Assembly: GCA_030622115.1 (NCBI GenBank)
Contig: JAUXGN010000013.1
Span: 1 to 64,000, forward strand
Direction of reading: 5' to 3'
Source of the DNA: Candidatus Eiseniibacteriota bacterium
Lineage (GTDB): Bacteria; Joyebacterota; Joyebacteria; Joyebacterales; Joyebacteraceae
DNA: 64,000 nt
Positions 47,697 through 56,700 of the stretch are shown piece after piece (position 1 is the stretch's first letter; every line of letters begins with the position of its first letter). The notes beneath the pieces were generated by a model. It did not search any database. It saw only the letters and a program-made list of their open reading frames with translations, and was not told the origin of the DNA. A program made the position numbers and the translations under genes.

Positions 47697-48533
47697 CTAG
47701 AACGACATTTCGAGGGTCACCTGGCTGCCTGGAAATCCGCGCTCGTCGATAATGGGTGCGACAAAAAGCCTGGCGTGCGGCTCGTCCTTGAGACCCTGAT
47801 TGTGCCTGCGCGCCATCCAGGCGCTGTCGATACCGCTTATCGCGCGGTTCAGGACCGCGAGCCCGAGCATGTGGAACGCATTCTTGCGTGAGAGCGATGC
47901 GCTGTGGCGAAGATCCAGGTACTCGGAGAACCGCGCCTTGCTCTCCCACCCCCAGCCCGTATCCCCAAAGTAGCCGTTCTGTGCGAAGTACTCGTTCTGA
48001 GCGTCCAGGTCATCCGGATAGAGACTGCGCGCCTCGCTCCTTATCCCCTCATTGTAGCTGTCCTCACCCTCACTGCGGATGTAGTCGGCGATATCCTGAT
48101 AGTATTCACTCGTCGCGCCATGCGCCACACCGGCGAAGACGAAAGCGAACTCCTTGTAGTCCTCCTCGCGCATGCTGCCCTGGATCTCAAAAGAAGCGTA
48201 CCCAACCCATATGGCGCCCTCGGCCGCCATGAAGGCCCTTCCACGGCCATCGTTCCCCGTATACATCTCACCCCACCCGGGCAGAACCATGGACATGAGA
48301 AGAGCAACCATCGGATTCTTCACATCTCCACCGGATGCCAACACTGGCGGTCTCCTGCCGTCTCCATTCAAATCGGGATCGGTCGGACTCCGGGTCGCAT
48401 CCAGGGAGAGCCCACTCAACTCGAGTCCCGCGCGCGCGCCTTGCGCAAGCTCCAGGTCATCAATTGCCGCGGCCGCACGAGCTCCCGATATGAGCAGCGT
48501 GATGGCCAGAAGAGCTGTAACGGTGCGATTCAT
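47697..48533 (-). CDS. Small envelope protein, DUF5683-like (paralogue 2)
   Basis: 278 residues. Signal peptide, then a hydrophobic hairpin (PMVALLMSMVLPGWGEMYTG, GRAFMAAEGAIWVGYASFEI) with the PGxGE motif seen in DUF5683-type proteins, and a second hydrophobic segment (RKNAFHMLGLAVLNRAISGI). It aligns along its length with the upstream neighbour. Start ATG at 48533 with GGGGTGG nearby; an ATG at 48545 overlapping the neighbour's stop is an alternative. Function unknown. Confidence 0.75.
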   Translation of the reverse strand: MNRTVTALLAITLLISGARAAAAIDDLELAQGARAGLELSGLSLDATRSPTDPDLNGDGRRPPVLASGGDVKNPMVALLMSMVLPGWGEMYTGNDGRGRAFMAAEGAIWVGYASFEIQGSMREEDYKEFAFVFAGVAHGATSEYYQDIADYIRSEGEDSYNEGIRSEARSLYPDDLDAQNEYFAQNGYFGDTGWGWESKARFSEYLDLRHSASLSRKNAFHMLGLAVLNRAISGIDSAWMARRHNQGLKDEPHARLFVAPIIDERGFPGSQVTLEMSF

Positions 48534-48544
48534 GCGCCACCCCA

Positions 48545-49396
48545 TCAGTAGGTCGCCACGAAGGCTACGCTGAGACCGGCCGCATCGTCGGGCACCCCGA
48601 ATTCGATACCGACGTCGGCGGCAGCAGTGTGGTTCGGAGTCCCGTGTCCTCCGGCCAGAATGAACGAGTCCACGGCGCTCACGATGTGATTCAGAAGCGC
48701 GGCCATCATGAAATACCGCGCCTGTTTGAGAGATGTATTGCTGTCTTTCCTCATGCCCCAGTACTCGTTGCGGAGCGCCAGTGCTCCCGCGGTCGGCTCG
48801 TTCGGAACGCCGTCGCCACCCCACCATGGCCAGTAGACATCGTACTTGCCTATGTCTTCGTAGAACTCCTGCGATCCGAAGTCGGCCAGCGGTCTGCATC
48901 CATTGGCGTAGTCGTGGGGGGATTCGGAACAGTTCTCGTTGTAGAACTCGATGTAGCTATCGAGGTCCCAGTTGGCGTCTGCGAACAACTCGTAATCGCC
49001 CCGCTCGTCCATACCCTGCTTGTCCAGAACGTAGAACCCGCTCCACATCGCGACCTCAGCAAGAAGGAAGAGGTAGCCCCGTTTCTCGCCCTGCAGGAGT
49101 TCGCCACTACCGGGGACCGCGAGCGACGCGAGGAACATCATCAAAGGACTGTGCCCGGACTCGACTGTGGCCCCGTCGGATCCGCCGACCGACAGTAACT
49201 CGGACCTGGCATCAAGCGATGAGATCAGCACGAAATCCGCCCTTGCGCTCGTCCCCTCCGGCACAGCAGCGCCACCGCAAACACCAGGCACAAGTGCCGC
49301 AATCATGGCACACATGACAGCGAGCCTGGCCGAATGCCCGAGTGCGGGTCTCACCATGTCGACAAGAACGACCTTTGCCTGCGAAGTCACTATCAT
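48545..49396 (-). CDS. Small envelope protein, DUF5683-like (paralogue 1)
   Basis: 283 residues, with signal-like segment at ~25-45 and the shared core PLMMFLASLAVPGSGELLQG, GYLFLLAEVAMWSGFYVLD, then YEDIGKYDVYWPWW and ARYFMMAALLNHIVSAVDSF. The matching order of motifs in the next gene shows tandem duplication of an ancestor. GTG at 49390 is better spaced from GAGGGG than the ATG at 49396. Overall topology suggests two to three membrane helices plus a periplasmic or surface domain. Function unknown. Confidence 0.75.
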   Translation of the reverse strand: MIVTSQAKVVLVDMVRPALGHSARLAVMCAMIAALVPGVCGGAAVPEGTSARADFVLISSLDARSELLSVGGSDGATVESGHSPLMMFLASLAVPGSGELLQGEKRGYLFLLAEVAMWSGFYVLDKQGMDERGDYELFADANWDLDSYIEFYNENCSESPHDYANGCRPLADFGSQEFYEDIGKYDVYWPWWGGDGVPNEPTAGALALRNEYWGMRKDSNTSLKQARYFMMAALLNHIVSAVDSFILAGGHGTPNHTAAADVGIEFGVPDDAAGLSVAFVATY

Positions 49397-49402
49397 ACCC
49401 CT

Positions 49403-52400
49403 CTATTTGACGACGGCGATCTTCATGATCCTCTGCTCGATCCGCTCTCTCTCTCTCAACTCCCCGAGAGGCGTAGGAATACCCACGCGCGCCTCGACAC
49501 GCACCAGATAGAGCCCACCGGCGATAGAAGATGTGTCCCAGACGTACTCGTTCACCGTCGGGATGCCATCAATGTCCACGCTCTCGATCACCTGCCCCGT
49601 CACGTCCAGCATCTCGATACTGAGTTCGGCTGCCTCCTCGAGATAGACGCGAACGGTAAGCTCCGGACCGTCCGCCGGATTCGGATAGCAGTAGGTGCGC
49701 TCGATAGCCATGAGCGTCTCTGTTTCATCGTACGCACCAAAGAGGAGCGAATCAGCATAGCAACCCGTGCCTGCGGCGTTACCTCCCTCGGTCGACCAGA
49801 CGATTCTCTCATTGGAACACTCGACAGGCATCTCATAGAAGAGGACCCGTCCGCCTGCACCCGCGACCAGAACGTCCAGTTCCCCGTCGCTGTCGACATC
49901 CCCGATCCACGGTGTGCCGAGCGAGACATCCGACGAGAGAGGCCAGCCCTCCAGCATCTCCCCCGTCACACCATCCCATGCGAACAGGCTACCGCCCGGT
50001 CCTCCGATGACCACATCCGTGGTCCCATCGGAATCGATATCACCGACGAGCGGCGAGGAGGGCGTGGCGCGCAGGCTGTCACCTGCCGAGAACCCCAGGG
50101 GCCAGTTCTCGACGGCCGTTCCGTTCATCCTGATACCGATCACGCTCTTTCTGCCGGCCGGAACGAGTATCTCAAGGTAGCCATCGCCGTCGATGTCGCC
50201 GAGAGAAATCCGCCCGACGATCTCGGCGCCTATATCGACGGGCCAACCAGGAAGCTCATTGCCGCCCGAATCCCACGCATGGATGATGCCGTCTGATCCT
50301 GCCGCTATTACCTCCGGACGACCGTTGGGGGTCCGGTCTATGTCACCTATCACAATGCCCGCGGTTTCCTGGATCCACGAGTCCACAATGATGGGCCAAC
50401 CGGAAAGCGCTGTTCCATCCGATCGAATGGCCGCGATCCAACCTCTATTGGTGGTCGATATCACCAGCTCGTCCGCGCCGTCACCGTCAAGGTCACCGGC
50501 GGCGATCGTCACATCGTCCAGGGTCAGATGACCGAACGAGTAGGGCGAATAGCCGATGTGCTCGCCGCCGGCATCGACGATCGTGACCTGCCCTCCCCGA
50601 GACACGGCCGCTATCTCAGGTTCTTGGCCGGCCTCGAGCTGCGCTACGAGAGGAGCTCCACTGGCTGGACCACCTATCGAGAGCGGAAAGCTGTCCGAGA
50701 CAAGGTCGGCGATCCCGTCGCCGCGATCGTCCCGTCCGTGCCAGGCGTACAGGAGACCATCGTCGGACGCGACGATCACCTCGGCCGCACCGTCGCCATC
50801 AAGATCCGCTAGAGCGGGCGCATGTGAGATACCCCCGGGAGCCATGGCGATGAAGCCGAACGGTCCCGCGCAGTCGGGGATCACCGGTGATCCGTCGGCG
50901 TGCCACGCGTAGACCAGGCCCGTCGTCGTGGCCACCACGACATCCATCTCGCCATCGCCGTCGAGGTCCGCGACGCGCGCCGTCAACTCACCTACGGCGT
51001 CCTCTACCTCTATCGGCCACCCGTCCTTCCATCGATCGAAGTGTATCGACGCCGTCATGATGGAGTCAGAGTCCGAGATCCCGGAGATCGAGATGTAGCT
51101 CTTGGCTCCTGAATTGTCATCTGTCGAGGGGAACGTATCCCAGGAGAACGTGTCGTTGTTGTCGGCGAAGAACGGATCGTACTTGCTGCCCGCCCAGTAA
51201 AAACTGGATATGTTGCCGATGTCCATGATCCCATCGGCCTCCTCGACGGCGACGCCAAGGCGATGTCGATCGGCATTGACCCAGTTGTACGGAAGGAGTC
51301 CCGGCGTCACGCGCGTGTCGTCCACGTGGTAGATGAGAAGCCCGGGGCCCGGAAGCAAGAAGTCGTATTCGTGATTGACGGGACATATGGGATCCTGGCA
51401 GTTGGGATCGACCGGACCCAGCACGACACCCCTCTCCTGCTCGATGGCAACGAGGTTATCCTTGCCGATGTCATCCATGCGGTTCTCAAGAAGGAAGTAC
51501 TCGGTGCTCGTTATCGGGATCTTGAAGAGCCTGGCGTCTCCGCTTCTGAGAACGGAAGCTCTGATGGAGATCTCCTCAGTCTCCTCGGTGACAACCACGG
51601 GATCCGTCCACCCAAGGTACTGGAGCGACCATCCGCAGGGCGGAACCGGAATGAGACCGTATGCCCACCCCCACGGCGTGTTCATGCCGATCCGTCCGCC
51701 GGAGTCCATGAGTCCCCAGTAGCCGATCGCCGGGTAGAAATTGGAGGTGTTGTACAGATCGGGCAGCCCAATGATGTGAGCCACTTCGTGCGCGAGCGTC
51801 CCATTCAGAACGATGGTGAGTCCGTCCTGACTAGAAGTCTCGGGCAAGATCGCCGCACCCCAGATCTCGTGCGTGCCTTCGTTCACAAGGATAGGTTCAC
51901 CGAGCGAGATGTGCGCCGAGGGAAGATCGTAGGGCGAGTTCCGATACACGTCGCTCTGCCAGTCAGCACCGGCGTGAAAGACGACGTACCCATCGTATTC
52001 GGCGAAGTCTATGTTGTCAGTCGTGTCGGCGGCCGCGAAGGCATCGCGTATGAAGGACTCCACCTGACTCACGTACCAGACCTGCTCTTCCGAGTAGTCG
52101 TGATAGTAGCCCATATCATGCGGCAGCACGTATGCCTCACCGGAAGCGGCCGGAGCAACACTGAACTCCAGGTCGAGCGCTCCGTGTGAGACGGATTCGT
52201 AGTAGCTCTCAAGCGCCGTCATGTGAAGCTCGAAATACTCCAGGTCGTGCGGCGGACCATCGAAAGTCGCGCCGTCCCACTCGGAGAGATCAAAAGTGCC
52301 GTCTCCTGTGCTCAGCGGGTCCGAATCGGGCTGAAACTGCACGCGAAAAGCCAGAAGTCGCACGAGCGTGCGGTCGCCATCGCCACGTCCTCTCGCACGA

Positions 52401-52576
52401 GCCAGTTCTATGGCACTCACGCGGGCCGGCTGGCTCGGGTAGTATTTGGACGTGACCGCCTGGAGTTCCTCAAGATCAACCTCACCGCTCTTGCTACAGA
52501 TAAGCGTTGACGCCGCGCCGGCGGGAAACGCGGTCGCAAGCAGTATCACAACAAGAATGGCCGCGCTCAATCTCAT
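49403..52576 (-). CDS. Secreted M6-family metalloprotease with FG-GAP-like repeats and type IX-style sorting tail
   Basis: 1057 residues. Signal peptide (RLSAAILVVILLATAFPAGA). The M6 zinc-protease domain has the full motif HEVAHIIGLPDLY with His263, Glu264 and His267. About six FG-GAP/VCBS-type repeats follow (VADLDGDGEMDVVVATTTG, LADLDGDGAAEVIVASDDG, AGDLDGDGADELVISTTNR), each with a DxDxDG calcium loop. The last ~90 residues (YCYPNPADG near residue 960, then IEMLDVTGQVIESV and IAGGLYLVRVEA) match the T9SS type A sorting domain. ATG at 52576 behind GGAGGACGAG. Encoded beside PorV- and PorU-like proteins, so it is the likely cargo of that system. Confidence 0.9.
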   Translation of the reverse strand: MRLSAAILVVILLATAFPAGAASTLICSKSGEVDLEELQAVTSKYYPSQPARVSAIELARARGRGDGDRTLVRLLAFRVQFQPDSDPLSTGDGTFDLSEWDGATFDGPPHDLEYFELHMTALESYYESVSHGALDLEFSVAPAASGEAYVLPHDMGYYHDYSEEQVWYVSQVESFIRDAFAAADTTDNIDFAEYDGYVVFHAGADWQSDVYRNSPYDLPSAHISLGEPILVNEGTHEIWGAAILPETSSQDGLTIVLNGTLAHEVAHIIGLPDLYNTSNFYPAIGYWGLMDSGGRIGMNTPWGWAYGLIPVPPCGWSLQYLGWTDPVVVTEETEEISIRASVLRSGDARLFKIPITSTEYFLLENRMDDIGKDNLVAIEQERGVVLGPVDPNCQDPICPVNHEYDFLLPGPGLLIYHVDDTRVTPGLLPYNWVNADRHRLGVAVEEADGIMDIGNISSFYWAGSKYDPFFADNNDTFSWDTFPSTDDNSGAKSYISISGISDSDSIMTASIHFDRWKDGWPIEVEDAVGELTARVADLDGDGEMDVVVATTTGLVYAWHADGSPVIPDCAGPFGFIAMAPGGISHAPALADLDGDGAAEVIVASDDGLLYAWHGRDDRGDGIADLVSDSFPLSIGGPASGAPLVAQLEAGQEPEIAAVSRGGQVTIVDAGGEHIGYSPYSFGHLTLDDVTIAAGDLDGDGADELVISTTNRGWIAAIRSDGTALSGWPIIVDSWIQETAGIVIGDIDRTPNGRPEVIAAGSDGIIHAWDSGGNELPGWPVDIGAEIVGRISLGDIDGDGYLEILVPAGRKSVIGIRMNGTAVENWPLGFSAGDSLRATPSSPLVGDIDSDGTTDVVIGGPGGSLFAWDGVTGEMLEGWPLSSDVSLGTPWIGDVDSDGELDVLVAGAGGRVLFYEMPVECSNERIVWSTEGGNAAGTGCYADSLLFGAYDETETLMAIERTYCYPNPADGPELTVRVYLEEAAELSIEMLDVTGQVIESVDIDGIPTVNEYVWDTSSIAGGLYLVRVEARVGIPTPLGELRERERIEQRIMKIAVVK

Positions 52577-52621
52577 CTCGTCCTCCGCCCCTCTCATTCG
52601 ACAATCGGTGACTCAGATACT

Positions 52622-52672
52622 TGCGCCGGCACAATCGGGCACCATCTGCCGAGTGCCTGGCTTGCCGGCGCA
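52622..52672. repeat. Nested inverted repeat between PorV-like and M6 protease genes
   Basis: Outer arms TGCGCCGGC (52622-52630) and GCCGGCGCA (52664-52672) pair over 9 bp; the loop contains a 5-bp inner hairpin GGCAC/GTGCC (52638-52642 with 52653-52657). It falls 17 bp after the PorV-like stop, in the 112-bp gap. It may attenuate or process the transcript so that PorU/PorV and the cargo protease are made at different levels. Confidence 0.6.
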
Positions 52673-52688
52673 GAGTGTGGTTGCTTTC

Positions 52689-53672
52689 TCAGAATGTCGC
52701 AGTCAGCGAGAACCTGAACGGACGCTTGAGTCCTTCTGCCTGCGGAACATTTGCAAGATCGAACGCGAAGTTGCGGTACTTGAGTCCCATCCCGAACGCG
52801 AAGTCCTTAACCTCACCGTCCTTATCGTACACATAGCCGGCGCGCAGGCTCAGAAGATCGAAATACCGATACTCAGCACCGAGATTGATAATGACACCCG
52901 TGGACTGATCCACGATATCCTCGATGATGACAAGCGACTTGTTGTAGTCGGCACACACCATGAGCTTGTTCATCTCATCCGATATGAGCATGTAAGAAGC
53001 ACCGGCCTTGAGATTCCGCGGCAGAGGATCGGACTGTTCTTCGTCAATGTACGCGATCCTCGGCCCGACGTGCTGCAAGGCCCCACCCAGCCTGAGCGTA
53101 CCGTCCCACATCCTGTAGAGCACGCCCAGATCGGCCGCGAACGTCGTCCCCGCACCCTTCTGCTGATCCTGCGTGTATTGGGCAGGGGCAAGATTGACAT
53201 AGACGAACTTGAGATTGAGACCTAACGCCAGATTGTCGGTCAGGAGAGTGCCGTAGGCTACGGACGGGATTATCTCATAAGAACTGAACGTGCCTATTGG
53301 ATCCGGGCTGTCCGGATCCGTAGCTATCTGCTCGCCGTACGTCAGATAGATCAAAGATGCCCCGATCGTGCCCAGCCCCTCGATCCGCTGCGCGTACGCC
53401 GCATACTCGTAGTAGACGTCGTCCCAGTCGGGAACCAGCTGCGTATGCATGAGCGTCACGTTGAACTCGCTCTCGATGAACGCAAGTCCGGCGGGATTCC
53501 ACGAGACTGCGCTTGCATCCTCCGCGACCGCCACGTAGCAGTCGCCCATTCCGGCCGGCCTGGCGCCCGGTTGAATGTAGAGCGACTGAGCTCCACCGAT
53601 CGACACCTGCGCGTGTGCCGGCAGAACGATCGTGAGCGCCAGCAGTCCCAGAAGCACCTTTGTTCTCAGCAT
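52689..53672 (-). CDS. PorV/PorQ-like outer-membrane beta-barrel
   Basis: 327 residues. Signal peptide (LLGLLALTIVLPAHA), then the family start GGAQSLYIQPGARPAGMGDC followed by YVAVAEDASAVSWNPAGLA, shared by PorV, PorQ and FadL-like barrels. It ends in FRFSLTATF, a barrel C-terminus. In Bacteroidota PorV escorts type IX cargo to the PorU sortase. ATG at 53672. Immediately downstream of the PorU-like gene, an arrangement also found in Bacteroidota. Confidence 0.85.
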   Translation of the reverse strand: MLRTKVLLGLLALTIVLPAHAQVSIGGAQSLYIQPGARPAGMGDCYVAVAEDASAVSWNPAGLAFIESEFNVTLMHTQLVPDWDDVYYEYAAYAQRIEGLGTIGASLIYLTYGEQIATDPDSPDPIGTFSSYEIIPSVAYGTLLTDNLALGLNLKFVYVNLAPAQYTQDQQKGAGTTFAADLGVLYRMWDGTLRLGGALQHVGPRIAYIDEEQSDPLPRNLKAGASYMLISDEMNKLMVCADYNKSLVIIEDIVDQSTGVIINLGAEYRYFDLLSLRAGYVYDKDGEVKDFAFGMGLKYRNFAFDLANVPQAEGLKRPFRFSLTATF

Positions 53673-53705
53673 GTCCCGGTCTCTCCCCTCGGTTATCTAC
53701 TAGAA

Positions 53706-56700
53706 TCATCTCATGATGACGGCTCTGCCGATCGCCTCGGCCTTGTCGCCACGGTAGCTCTTGGACACGGCGGAAATCTTGTACAGATAGACTCCGTTGG
53801 CCAACTCATCTCCCACGTGATCCCGACCGTCCCAGAAGACCTGATTGGCTCCAGCGGTCGCGTCAATGTCGTCCAGCGTTACGATTCTCCTGCCTCCCAC
53901 CGTGAAGATGTCGATCCTGACGTCCGCTTCCACCGACAGCTGGAAGAGTATGTGAGTGCCTTCTCTTCCTACGTCAGGGAACGGATTCGGGTGGTTGGCA
54001 ACATTCCGTATCTCGAAATCCGCGGTCGTGATGACTTCGAACCAGAGATCCTCACTCCGCCTGTTTCCAACGTTGTCGCTCGCGGAGAGCGACAACGAAT
54101 GCCCGCCGAGCGACATCGATGGAAGATCATACTCAAACGAACCCTCGCGGAAATCCCCGAGGTCGCAAATGAATCGATCCGTCAGATCGGTCGAATCGCC
54201 GCTGTCGATCTGCAGGATGATGCCACGTCCTCTACCATCTGTCGCCAGGTTGATTCCGCTGTCGTCAGAGAGTGAGATCGCCAGAGTCGCGCTCGGCAGA
54301 ACCGACACGCCACCCCCCTCGAACTCAAGAGCAATATCCGGTCCGGTGTGATCCGAGACATCCACCGAATCCACGAGTGCCACGTTCTCAAGCGAAAAGG
54401 CCCCATCTGTGTCGCTGCCGTAGCCGTATCCACGAATCCTCGCGTGCGAGCCCTCGCGTGCCGCGGTCGAGACGACGAACTCCACCGACAGACTGCCGTC
54501 CGAAACCACGACCGGTCCTCGGAAGATCGTCTCTCCCGGAAGTGAGTATTCGACGTGATGTCCGCTTGACGCCTGAGTGTACCCTGTCGTATCTGCGCTC
54601 TCCGTGACCCGTATGAGCGCAACCCCGTTCAGGCTCTCGATGGCGCCGCTTCCCTCACCATCGATCTCAATCGTCGCTCCGCGCTTCATCGGATCGAGAT
54701 CCTCGGAAACGAGAGCGCCGCCGCCTGCCGGCGCTGCCAGGGTCAAACCCGGGTCGCCCAGCACCACGAACTTGGAGTTGTTCCACCATGAGGTCAGTGA
54801 GCTCCACATTGAGAATGCCGTCTGGAACGCACACCCCACATCCATCACGGCCTCAGGGCTTGTCAGCTGGTATCCAAACACGGCCCCGAGGAAATCGCGG
54901 TTGAAGTTGGCGTTCTGGCTGGCCCCCGAGTCCCGCGTGCTTCCGATGGAGATGATCGAGCCTCCCCTCGCGGATTTCGCCAAGGCCTCACCCAGGGAAT
55001 CGACGGTTTCGTTGTCGAACTTATTCAACCTGCACGAAGCCGCAAAGAACAGGGGAAGGGCATCAATGTTGTCCAGAAGCGAGACGTCGTCGTACAGAAA
55101 GACCGACTCATGGGCGATGACGATCTCGCTGCCGTGCCCCGTGTAGTTCATGAGGATGGCGCCTTCACTCCAGGCGTCGATGACGGCGGCCCGAGCTGCA
55201 GGCTTCATCGCCCCCACTTTGTCGTATTCCATGAGATAGATCTTCTGCCGGTCCACAGGAAGCGGCAGCACATCAGTGGCTATCTGCTCCGTTTGCACGG
55301 TGTGCATCCACTCGGAAGAGCTGTTGGACGAGTACTCATCATCGGCCAGGAGAATCGCCGTGTTCTTCCAGAGGCCCGGTTGAGCCGCCAGTTCGTAGCG
55401 CTCGATCTTGTCCACCATCGTCACCGCTTCCGCTACCGTGTCAACAGACAGCCGCCCGAGAGCGATGTCCATATCACACTTGTTGGTATCCGCGAAGCAA
55501 ACGTACCAGATGTCGGTCGGCCAGTATGACGGTTCGAATGACACAGCCCCTCGGAGTGTATATCTGACGGGAATGTGCGTGGGGAGACTTGATGAGGCGT
55601 ATCCTCGAGGATCAGACGTCCCGCCACCGATCAGAATCGCATGAGTGGGCGGTATGATCTCATTCTCCCAGGTGAACTTGAAGTAGTCCCTGATGGCGGC
55701 CGGATCGACAAGCCCCCATGAGAACTCGTCGTAGACATCGGAGACCTTCACCAACCGGACGTCGAAGTTCCCCCCGTCTGCGCTCTCCCTGAGATTCTTG
55801 AGCCGCACGGCCTCATCATAGAACGCGTCGTGAGCAACCATGAGGTAATCGTGTCCACCCGGCGTCCTCAGGTCCGTAGGCTCATCCAGCTCCAGTGACG
55901 GCGTCAGATACGCCGATGATGAGATCGCCGCGTACGATGCTGTGTCCGCGGCGTCGTCCTGGAATACAGCGGCGCCGTCTCTCCCGACGATTCCACGCGA
56001 AACACCCGGTATCGTTCGGACGGTGAACTTGTCGATGATCTTGTAGACTGCAACATCCGTATCCTGAAACCCCGCGACGGTGTACTCCACAATCCCCGCT
56101 CTGCCAGAGCTTCCGAAGAAAGCGCGATCACTGGTCGCGACCAGATCCCTCCAGTACGTGATATCAAACCAGTCGATGTAGATCGACTCGTCGGTCGCTC
56201 CGGGAATGTCTCGCGGGATGTAGACCTCAAGCGTGTTGTAGCCCTCGTTGATGGAGATATCACGGGCGTCAAATCTCATCTCGTAGTAGCTGTCCCATGA
56301 GGCGTCGTGCGCCTCCTCTCCGTTCAGAGAGAAGATCACGTGGTGATCCGGGCTGGGCACGAAGGAGCTGTTCCCGTAGACGCTCACCGCGAGACCGCCC
56401 AGCGAATCGACCCTGACGTGGTCCAGCTGCTCGTGGAAGTAGCGACGACTCTCACTCTTCGTCATCTCGTGCCAGAACCAGTTATCCGACCTGCCCTGAC
56501 GAATGAGTATGTTGCGCTCGAAGTGCGCGCGCACTCTGTGAGCGTCAGCGTGGATCGGCGTCGGCGAGTTCTGTAAGTCGTCGTCCTCCATACGCAGCGG
56601 GTCGGCACTGAATCCCGACGATGTGCCCTCATTCTCCCACGTCAGCCAAGAGACACCCTCGTTCGCGAAACGGTTCTCGTGGTAGGGCTCCTCTGGATTC

